From Bacteroidota bacterium (GTDB lineage Bacteria > Bacteroidota > Ignavibacteria > Ignavibacteriales > Melioribacteraceae), in the NCBI GenBank assembly GCA_021786655.1, contig JAJYMU010000079.1, positions 1 to 13,831 of the forward strand: a DNA stretch of 13,831 bases, read 5' to 3'. Under the pieces are notes generated by a model that saw nothing but the letters and a program-made list of their open reading frames with translations, was not told where the DNA came from and did not search any database. Below are positions 1 through 6,118 of this stretch, piece by piece. The translations under genes and the position numbers were made by a program. Within the stretch, counting starts at the first letter, position 1; each line of letters begins with the position of its first letter.

Positions 1-1
1 A

Positions 2-196
2 GCATTCGGCGTAGTTCTCATCTTTATCTCAGTCACCGGACTCGGAATGCTGACCGGACATTGGCATAACAACATTTCAAAAGAAGAATACATTACAATT
101 CATAAAAACCTTAACGCTATTGGTCACCCAACCAGCACAGCCGAAATAAAGGAGCTTAATAAAGCCGCAGAGAAGAAAGCCGGAACGACAAACTAA
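2..196 (+). CDS. C-terminal fragment of a membrane protein (possibly 4Fe-4S polyferredoxin type)
   Basis: An open frame runs in from the left edge and stops at TAA 194-196, giving about 64 residues. It opens inside a hydrophobic, probably membrane-spanning stretch (AFGVVLIFISVTGLGMLTG), continues with HWHNNISKEEY, and ends in a charged soluble tail rich in Lys, Glu and Ala. The arrangement of a last membrane helix, a GHWHN motif and a short charged tail reminds me of C-termini of membrane-bound 4Fe-4S (NapH/polyferredoxin-like) proteins, but no cysteine cluster is visible here, so the family is a guess. The start lies outside the window. It reads in the same direction as the next two genes. 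Confidence 0.6.
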   Translation, partial: AFGVVLIFISVTGLGMLTGHWHNNISKEEYITIHKNLNAIGHPTSTAEIKELNKAAEKKAGTTN

Positions 197-261
197 TTTT
201 TCGGTTGCCCGCAAACATTTTTCTCTCTATGTTATTCGAAGAAAATTTGCAGGCTATCCAG

Positions 262-525
262 ATGAAGAAACTATTTTCGCTTTTAATTACACTCCTTTTC
301 ATTTCCAACTTCTCTTATGCTCAAACAACAGTTCAAAAATTCTTTTCGGCTGATTGGAACTCATCATACAAGTCGATTCAAACTCTTTTTCCTAAGATAA
401 AATTCACGGAAAAAATATTTCCGGATGTGAGTGAAATCTCTTTCAATAAAATAAAACTAATGGTTCCTGTTCAACAAGTAATCAAAGCTGAAGAAATACT
501 GCGCCAACTGGAAATTCTTCATTAA
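262..525 (+). CDS. Small exported protein of unknown function (87 aa)
   Basis: I do not recognise a family. From ATG 262 the protein begins MKKLFSLLITLLF and has a classic Sec signal peptide: two Lys, a hydrophobic core, then SYA before Gln21, a likely cleavage site. The mature part is only about 67 residues, with alternating hydrophobic and charged residues and an amphipathic C-terminal helix (KAEEILRQLEIL). I chose ATG 262 because it places the signal peptide at the N-terminus. In-frame starts at TTG 205 and ATG 229 would put 19 or 11 unlikely residues in front of it. The ribosome site is weak (an AGG about 12 bases upstream). The isomerase gene begins 23 bases after the stop, so the two are probably co-transcribed. 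Confidence 0.65.
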   Translation: MKKLFSLLITLLFISNFSYAQTTVQKFFSADWNSSYKSIQTLFPKIKFTEKIFPDVSEISFNKIKLMVPVQQVIKAEEILRQLEILH

Positions 526-548
526 AACATTTTTAAGGGAGAATCGAA

Positions 549-1805
549 ATGGACTCTCAGCCGCCAAACCGATTTGGAATTGTTCCCGTCGTCAGTGATC
601 TTAACACCTTGCCGCTTGAAAATATTATTGGTCAGTATGTTCTTCCTTTAAAAACACTTGGCGGCGAAGTATTGGAGAATCTGCCCGAGGAAAGACAAAT
701 GCCGTTTTTTGTTTTCGTTGCCACAGGTGGAACCGAAAAGAAAATTTTGGATTTATGGGAATCGCGAAAACACTCTAACGGACATCTTCCCATTTACTTG
801 ATTGCGCATCCGGGAAACAATTCATTGCCCGCCGCTCTCGAAGCACTTGCAAAACTTCAGCAAGACAATATTAAAGGGAAAATTTTCTACTTGAGATCGA
901 AAGACGATAACCCGGCGTTCGACGAAATAAAAGATGCATTGAAAAATATCAGCGTTTATAAAACACTAAAAGAAACAAAAATCGGTTTGATCGGAATGCC
1001 GTCGGAATGGCTGGTTGCTTCCAATCCGGATTTAACTATTATTAAAAGTGTTTGGGGACCGGAGGTTGTGCAAATTGAATTAAGCGAGCTGGAGGAAATT
1101 GTAAAGACGGTTACCAGCGATGAAATCGATTACAAATTGAAAATGTTCACCTCTGCGGCGAAAGAAACAAAAGAGCCGTCGAAAACTGAAATAAAAAACT
1201 CAATTAAAGTTTATTACGCGTTGAAAAAGATCATTGAAAAGTACCGCCTCGATGCAATATCCGTCCGCTGCTTTGACCTGATAACGGATTTGAAAACAAC
1301 TGCATGCTATGCCTTGGCGAAACTGAATGAAGAAGGATTCATCGCTGGCTGTGAAGGAGATTTAATATCAACGCTATCAATGCTTTGGACAAACCTTCTG
1401 ACAAATGGAAATGTATGGATGGCGAATCCGGCGCAGGTTGACCTGGAAAAGAATTCCTTATGGCTCGCACACTGCACCGTTCCGGTTAATATGGTAAGCC
1501 AATACAAAATACGCTCTCACTTCGAGTCTGGCTTGAGTGTTGGAATCGAAGGCGAGTTTGATAAAGGAAAAGTCACGCTTTTGCGGCTCGGCGGAAAGAA
1601 TATTGAAAAATTGTGGTTAGCGGAGGGAGAGATTTTGGAATCGGGCAGCGCTGAAAATCTTTGCCGCACCCAAGTTCATGTTAAGGTTCATAAAGAACAT
1701 GGAATAGAAGAATTGTTAACCTCGCCATTGGGAAATCATCTGGTAATGCTGAGGGGAAAGCACAAAACAATTCTGAAAGAATGGTGGGAGGCATTTATCA
1801 ACTGA
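549..1805 (+). CDS. L-fucose/L-arabinose isomerase family protein
   Basis: The 418-residue protein resembles the short bacterial proteins annotated as fucose isomerase, related to L-fucose/L-arabinose aldose-ketose isomerases. Family members are metal-dependent cytoplasmic enzymes that interconvert aldose and ketose sugars; the substrate here cannot be told. The N-terminal half is alpha/beta with an ATGGTEKK motif (residues 58-65). The C-terminal half carries the most family-like stretch: DAISVRCFD (235-243), GCEGDL (267-272), WMANPAQVD (290-298) and LAHCTVP (306-312), then GNHLVMLRG (395-403). Asp243, Glu269, His308 and His397 are candidate metal or catalytic residues by analogy with the spacing in FucI/AraA; this is inference. 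The start is supported by AAGGGAG a few bases upstream. No signal peptide. It follows the small exported protein by 23 bases and is followed by a long hairpin. Confidence 0.8.
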   Translation: MDSQPPNRFGIVPVVSDLNTLPLENIIGQYVLPLKTLGGEVLENLPEERQMPFFVFVATGGTEKKILDLWESRKHSNGHLPIYLIAHPGNNSLPAALEALAKLQQDNIKGKIFYLRSKDDNPAFDEIKDALKNISVYKTLKETKIGLIGMPSEWLVASNPDLTIIKSVWGPEVVQIELSELEEIVKTVTSDEIDYKLKMFTSAAKETKEPSKTEIKNSIKVYYALKKIIEKYRLDAISVRCFDLITDLKTTACYALAKLNEEGFIAGCEGDLISTLSMLWTNLLTNGNVWMANPAQVDLEKNSLWLAHCTVPVNMVSQYKIRSHFESGLSVGIEGEFDKGKVTLLRLGGKNIEKLWLAEGEILESGSAENLCRTQVHVKVHKEHGIEELLTSPLGNHLVMLRGKHKTILKEWWEAFIN

Positions 1806-1874
1806 AATTATTTACCTTCCCTCAAAAAATTTTCTACGCAATAAAAAATCAGTCATCAAATCATTTTCAATTTA

Positions 1875-1924
1875 GTGCGAATACATTTTCCGCGCGACGA
1901 AAATAATTCGCACAAAAAATTTTT
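1875..1924 (+). terminator. Long hairpin with trailing T run, possible terminator of the isomerase unit
   Basis: GTGCGAAT (1875-1882) pairs with ATTCGCAC (1906-1913). Inside it ATTTTC (1885-1890) pairs with GAAAAT (1899-1904), separated only by a 2x1 internal loop, leaving an 8-base loop CGCGCGAC. That makes 14 base pairs in all. A6 and then T5 (1920-1924) follow. The position, 70 bases after the isomerase stop, fits a terminator, but the T run is not directly against the stem, so a regulatory or protein-binding role is also possible. Confidence 0.45.
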
Positions 1925-1974
1925 GCCTCTCACTTAACATCACTTAACCACATAATTGGTTAAGGCACGATAGT

Positions 1975-1990
1975 TGTGATAACAATCACT
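1975..1990. promoter_or_regulatory. CRP/FNR-family operator-like palindrome
   Basis: TGTGATAACAATCACT has 5-base arms (GTGAT/ATCAC) around a 4-base spacer. It matches the TGTGA-N6-TCACA consensus of CRP in nine of ten arm positions, and has the same N4-spaced geometry as FNR boxes. It lies 126-141 bases upstream of ATG 2116. Related regulators of the CRP/FNR superfamily are widespread, but no regulator gene lies in the window, so binding is inference. Confidence 0.4.
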
Positions 1991-2115
1991 GAATGATTTT
2001 TTTATTCTGCAAAAAAATAAGCGCACAATTATCTTGAAAGGAAAACTTTATATAACCCACCGCCAGATTTCAACGAGACGTTCAATCATTAACAAAAATA
2101 AAAGAAGGGGGAATT

Positions 2116-4233
2116 ATGATTCCCAGATTTACAAAGCATCTCATGTTATTCTTTTTTATTTCCGGCGCAATCTTCGCGCAGTTCAATCTCGAAGTTTCCG
2201 ATCCTCAAGCTTCGTGGTATCGCTACAGGGGAACGATTGACGAGGCAACAATTTCTGTAGGACCAAAAGGGGTTTTCAGTCAGGTTAGCACTTACCTAAC
2301 GTTTTCTGCGAAGGGAACTTCATTTCCAACGTCAAGCCAGCTTGAAATTGTTTTGAGATTTGATTTGCCGGAAGGAAGTTTTGTAACCGATCTTTGGTTA
2401 TGGATCGGCGACAAAATAAGCAAGGGCGTAATCTTGGACACGTGGACGGCGTCTTCAATTTACGAAGGTATAGTTAACAGAAGACGCGATCCGGCAATTC
2501 TGATGAAGAAGGGTCCAAGAAGTTATGAACTCAGAGTTTATCCGCTTCTGCAGGGCGGATCGAGAAAAGTTAGAATCACATACCTTGTTCCGAATAACTG
2601 GTCAACTAATTCCGTGTCGATTCCGCTGCCGCTCGAAATTTTAAAAACAACCGCGAACAAAATTCAAAATGTGAATTTGGTGACGTGGAAAAATTCCGAA
2701 TGGGACAACCCGCGTGTTACATTGCTTAGCGGAGTTTTTACCGCGAAGGTCGACACATTTTATGGCGATCATTTGGAAATGCCGCTCCAGAGTTACGATT
2801 CATTCTCATCGATGAATCTCGAGTTCAATAATCCAATGGTTAACGGAGTGTTTCTGAAAGTTTACAAAAAAACGAATGAGGGTTATTACCAACTTTCGCT
2901 TTTCCCGAACGCATCGTTAACGGTTGCCAAGAAAAAAGTTTTGTTTCTAATCGATTACGATTCGCGGAAGAGCAGCGCTACAAGAAAACAAGTTCTCGAT
3001 GGAATCAAATCTATGTTGAGAACCAATTTTACCGGAGGCGATCAGTTCAACATCTTTTATTCCGGATTGAACATTGGTAAAGCAAGCAATGATTGGCTCG
3101 GTGCCGATTCGGCGACCATCGAAGCAACATTTTACAAAGTCACGGAAAACTCTCTCTCCACCTACAGCAATCTACCCACTCTTCTAAAAGAAGGATACGA
3201 TTACATAACTAAGAACAACGGCGGCGTGGTTTATTTCGTTTCAAATTCCGATCAGGTTGGAAGTTATCAAACTGCAAATCAACTGCTCGCAGACATCAAA
3301 AACATAATGACGTCCAATATCCCGACGTATATTCTCGATTTTAACGACAGAGAATTTACATACTATTATTTCAGCAACCGCTCATTTATTGGCAACGAAT
3401 ACTTTTACGATAATTTAGCGAGAATGACGGCGGGAGTTTATTCTCATTCGACTTCCAACCTTTCCGGTTCTATGAACGATCTTGCGCAAAGGATTAGCGG
3501 AACTCTGACCTCGTTCGATCTCTACACAACGCTGGATAACGGATTCTGTTACAGCAGACAATCATTGGGCGGATCGAATCAAGGCATATATCTGAATCAA
3601 CCTGTTACTCAACTTGGAAAATTTGTCGGCGATTTTCCTTTCGTCATTAAAACATCGGGCATTTATAATACAAGTCCGTTTACGCAAACAATGGTTTTCC
3701 AAGATCAGCAATCGCTGCTGACGGATAACATCACAGAAAAAATGTGGGTCAGCTCTTACATCTCGTCTTTGGAAAACGGACCGATGGATAATTCAAAGAT
3801 TAGTGAAATTGTAAATCTCAGCATGACGAACAGAGTTCTCTCGAAATATACCGCGTTCCTTTCAGTCGAAAGCGATACAGCTTACTGCAGCGATTGTTAT
3901 AACGATAACGGAAATTTTACTGATGTAAAACAAGATCAGGAAATTCCTACCGAATTTTCCCTTGACGCTTATCCGAATCCGTTTAACTCTCAAGTGATAA
4001 TAACCGTTAAGCTTTCCAGCAATATGAGCAGGAAGAATCTCACGTTTAAGATCTATAACATTTTAGGCCAGGTTGTTAAGACTTTCACTGTTGATGAATC
4101 TTCAGGCAATATAATCAAATTGAAATGGGACGGCATGAACGACGGCGGACAGGTTGCCGCGAGCGGAGTTTATATTTTTACTGTCAGCGGTTCCGGATTT
4201 ACGAAATCGCTTAAGCTGATGTATGTGAAATAA
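2116..4233 (+). CDS. Exported VIT/vWA-like domain protein with T9SS type A sorting domain
   Basis: The 705-residue protein is probably a secreted or surface-attached adhesin or scaffold. Residues 1-21 form a signal peptide ending IFAQ. Residues about 37-160 match a VIT (vault/inter-alpha-trypsin) domain: beta-rich, with FDLPEGSFVTDLWLWIG (82-98) and SYELRVYPL (136-144). A von Willebrand A-like region follows from about 272 (KKVLFLIDYD). Its MIDAS loop is degenerate: D280-Y-D-S-R replaces DxSxS. Near 570-585, TNRVLSKYTAFLSVE matches the segment that commonly ends VIT-vWA proteins. Residues about 615-705 are a T9SS type A sorting domain: AYPNPFN (618-624), YNILGQVV (647-654), SGVYIF (683-688), and a Lys-Ser-Leu-Lys C-terminal strand. 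The start is supported by AAGGGGGAA. A longer overlapping frame beginning at 2034 is not real. The gene converges with the kinase operon. Confidence 0.85.
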   Translation: MIPRFTKHLMLFFFISGAIFAQFNLEVSDPQASWYRYRGTIDEATISVGPKGVFSQVSTYLTFSAKGTSFPTSSQLEIVLRFDLPEGSFVTDLWLWIGDKISKGVILDTWTASSIYEGIVNRRRDPAILMKKGPRSYELRVYPLLQGGSRKVRITYLVPNNWSTNSVSIPLPLEILKTTANKIQNVNLVTWKNSEWDNPRVTLLSGVFTAKVDTFYGDHLEMPLQSYDSFSSMNLEFNNPMVNGVFLKVYKKTNEGYYQLSLFPNASLTVAKKKVLFLIDYDSRKSSATRKQVLDGIKSMLRTNFTGGDQFNIFYSGLNIGKASNDWLGADSATIEATFYKVTENSLSTYSNLPTLLKEGYDYITKNNGGVVYFVSNSDQVGSYQTANQLLADIKNIMTSNIPTYILDFNDREFTYYYFSNRSFIGNEYFYDNLARMTAGVYSHSTSNLSGSMNDLAQRISGTLTSFDLYTTLDNGFCYSRQSLGGSNQGIYLNQPVTQLGKFVGDFPFVIKTSGIYNTSPFTQTMVFQDQQSLLTDNITEKMWVSSYISSLENGPMDNSKISEIVNLSMTNRVLSKYTAFLSVESDTAYCSDCYNDNGNFTDVKQDQEIPTEFSLDAYPNPFNSQVIITVKLSSNMSRKNLTFKIYNILGQVVKTFTVDESSGNIIKLKWDGMNDGGQVAASGVYIFTVSGSGFTKSLKLMYVK

Positions 4234-4242
4234 GGAAGGGGG

Positions 4243-4273
4243 TGAGTGCCCGCTTTGCGGGCACTCAACTTTT
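4243..4273. terminator. Hairpin terminator between convergent genes
   Basis: A perfect 11-base stem (TGAGTGCCCGC, 4243-4253; GCGGGCACTCA, 4257-4267) closes on a 3-base TTT loop. On the plus strand it lies 10 bases after the VIT gene stop and is followed by T4 (4270-4273), so it should end that transcript. Its right arm contains the TGA stop (4265-4267, minus strand) of the sugar kinase gene. From that side there is no U tract, so termination of the minus transcript here is less certain. Confidence 0.75.
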
Positions 4274-5155
4274 AAAAACCACCCGGTACTTCTCGTAAAT
4301 AGAATCATCTTTTGGCAGCGCGCCGTTAACCATGCAAATGCTGGAAGCAAATTCATTGGCTAATTTATTTATTTCGTCGATGGGCATTTCGTTTAGGTAG
4401 CCGAGACACAAAATTGCTGCGTAAGCATCACCGGCGCCGAGTGTATCTATGGGAGAAATGTTACTCGTTTTGTAAGTGCTCATTTCATTTTTCGTAGAAA
4501 GAATTGCGCCGTCTGCCCCAAGCGTTATACAAAGTATGTCGATGCTAAACTCAAAGATGAGTTGATGTATTGCCATTTGTGTTGATGAGCTTAAACCGAA
4601 TAGCGATTTCAGCTTTTCCAATTCGTCCGAATTAAGTTTTAAAACGTTACTTGCCAATAGACTTTGTTTGATTAATTCTTTTGTATAGAAATCATGACGA
4701 AGGTTTAGATCGCAGAAATATTTTTTTGATTTATTGTTGAGCACAGACGCAATCGTGCTGCGCGAGAAATCACTTCTTTGAGAAAGTGTTCCAAAGTAAA
4801 TTAGATCGGTTTCGTTATCAATTAAGTCTTTTGTTTTTTCATTGAGAGTGAAATAATCGTAGCTGCATTCCGGCGATATTGTGAACCGCGGAGTTTTATC
4901 TTCGAGTATTTTTACTTGAACAATGCCGGTGGAATGTTCGTCATCAACTGGAATGTAATTTGTGTTGAAGCCGATTGAGTTAAGATAAACCAAAAGTTCT
5001 TTTCCGTTCTCATCGTTGCCAACACTCGAAACAAAATTTGCCTTGCCAGTAATTTTCCAGATGTGATAAATAAAATTAAACGGCGCGCCGCCGAGCCGTT
5101 TTTCATCCGGATAAATATCATACAGTATTTCACCGATGGCGGTGATGTTTTTCAC
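4265..5155 (-). CDS. PfkB-family carbohydrate kinase, fructokinase-like
   Basis: The 296-residue, leaderless, cytoplasmic protein has the hallmarks of the PfkB/ribokinase family, which phosphorylates sugars with ATP. Substrate-side GGAPFN lies at residues 22-27 and VSSVGNDENG at 42-51. The ATP/anion-hole motif DTLGAGD is at 237-243, with Asp243 the expected catalytic base. The length is usual for the family. GGAPFNF early in the protein is typical of fructokinases, so D-fructose is the likely but unproven substrate. The start is GTG at 5155, one base after the stop of the upstream transporter gene, with GGAAAG inside the transporter's last codons as ribosome site. This implies translational coupling. 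The coupling to a DMT-family transporter might mean shared substrate or simply operon economy. The stop sits inside the terminator hairpin. Confidence 0.87.
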   Translation of the reverse strand: MKNITAIGEILYDIYPDEKRLGGAPFNFIYHIWKITGKANFVSSVGNDENGKELLVYLNSIGFNTNYIPVDDEHSTGIVQVKILEDKTPRFTISPECSYDYFTLNEKTKDLIDNETDLIYFGTLSQRSDFSRSTIASVLNNKSKKYFCDLNLRHDFYTKELIKQSLLASNVLKLNSDELEKLKSLFGLSSSTQMAIHQLIFEFSIDILCITLGADGAILSTKNEMSTYKTSNISPIDTLGAGDAYAAILCLGYLNEMPIDEINKLANEFASSICMVNGALPKDDSIYEKYRVVFKS

Positions 5156-5156
5156 T

Positions 5157-6050
5157 TCAAACTTTCCTTTTCAGTTGAACCAGCAGCGCGCCGATCGCCG
5201 CGATTAACATACCAACGACTTCCTTCAAAGTAATAGATTCACCTAAAAAGATCCATGCAAGCAAAGCAATTTGAATTAACATCGTCCCGTTGATAATGCT
5301 TGATTCCATTGCGGTTAATGTGCGCAGAGACAAATTCCATAATGTAAATGCCATGGCAGTGTTTACAACCGCGAGCCACGCCAGCAGTAAAATATTTGTT
5401 AAACTAATTGATGGTAAACCTTGTGCAATCAATCCGGCAATTAACAAAACAATTGAGCCGGCACCCATACTGATCACCGTAACGGTGAGCGGATCGTGCC
5501 GCCGGCTTCTGTTAATTTCTCTTCCCATGATTGCGGAACCGGAATTTGCAAGCACACCGATTATCATCACGAGAACACCCAGCGTTTCGCCGCCGGATAA
5601 ATCAACTGGATAGAAATAAGTGAGGATTCCAATTATAAAAAGAAATGCGCCGGACCACTGCAGCACGGTTGGTCTTTCCGACAATAAAAAAATTCCCATC
5701 ACGGCAACAATTATCGGCGTGAAGTTTAGCAGCAGGCTGACAGAAACAGCATGTAAAAGTGAGAGACCGACAAATTGCGCTCCTTGAGTGAACGAGTAGA
5801 ACATGAAGCCAAGCAGCACAAGTTTAAACCAACTTTTGCTGTCTAAGTTTTTTATTTCGGCAACGCGTTCTTTTCTGAATGCGAACGGGAGAAGACAAAT
5901 AAACGCGAGTGCATATCGTAAGCCGGCGAAAGTGAGCGGAGGAATTTCGCTTAAACCGATTTTAATTATTACGAAGGAAGTTGACCAAAGAAATGTTACT
6001 AGCAGCGCAATAAGAATTGATGCGGTTCGTGAAAAATGTTTCGTGAGAAT
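5157..6050 (-). CDS. EamA/DMT-family transporter, apparent ATT start
   Basis: This is a drug/metabolite transporter-type membrane protein with two EamA repeats and about ten hydrophobic segments; the substrate is unknown. A start at GTG 5819 would give 220 residues and lose the first helices. The frame stays open upstream and reads a typical EamA N-terminus: residues 11-30 span LIALLVTFLWSTSFVIIKIG, followed by PPLTFAGLRYALAF. That gives about 297 residues, the normal family length. Between the upstream in-frame stop (TGA, 6054-6056) and GTG 5819 I find no ATG, GTG or TTG in frame. The best start is ATT at 6048-6050, six bases after the GG of an AAAGGTGA ribosome site. A sequencing error (ATG read as ATT) is the main alternative. 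The second repeat ends LVQLKRKV. The gene lies 68 bases after the aminopeptidase gene and one base before the kinase gene. Confidence 0.85.
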   Translation of the reverse strand: MLTKHFSRTASILIALLVTFLWSTSFVIIKIGLSEIPPLTFAGLRYALAFICLLPFAFRKERVAEIKNLDSKSWFKLVLLGFMFYSFTQGAQFVGLSLLHAVSVSLLLNFTPIIVAVMGIFLLSERPTVLQWSGAFLFIIGILTYFYPVDLSGGETLGVLVMIIGVLANSGSAIMGREINRSRRHDPLTVTVISMGAGSIVLLIAGLIAQGLPSISLTNILLLAWLAVVNTAMAFTLWNLSLRTLTAMESSIINGTMLIQIALLAWIFLGESITLKEVVGMLIAAIGALLVQLKRKV

Positions 6051-6118
6051 ATTTCACCTTTAGTTTTAGATCATCGCAAATGAATTGCTAATGGCTCATT
6101 CAAATTTTTTTCGATTGA

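Larger units (their letters stand above)
1806..2115. other. Structured intergenic region upstream of the VIT protein gene
   Basis: This 310-base stretch has no credible gene. It holds a long hairpin at 1875-1913, a tandem CACTTAAC repeat (1931-1938 and 1941-1948), an inverted repeat CTTAACC/GGTTAAG (1943-1949/1958-1964) and a CRP/FNR-like palindrome at 1975-1990. The second half is very A+T rich, with T7 and A7 runs around 1998-2020. The ribosome site GGGGG sits just before ATG 2116. I could not place a convincing -35/-10 pair or a Bacteroidetes-type TAnnTTTG element, so the transcription start is unknown. Confidence 0.6.

Noticed and set aside
205..261. Longer N-terminus of the small exported protein starting at TTG 205 or ATG 229
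   Set aside because: It would place unlikely residues in front of a perfect signal peptide, and no better ribosome site supports it.
2034..2240. 68-codon plus-strand ORF overlapping the VIT gene start
   Set aside because: Its product is basic and low in family character, it overlaps the strongly supported gene in another frame, and its first half lies in the leader.
5157..5819. Short 220-residue version of the EamA transporter from GTG 5819
   Set aside because: The upstream frame clearly encodes the missing first EamA helices, so this start would truncate the protein.
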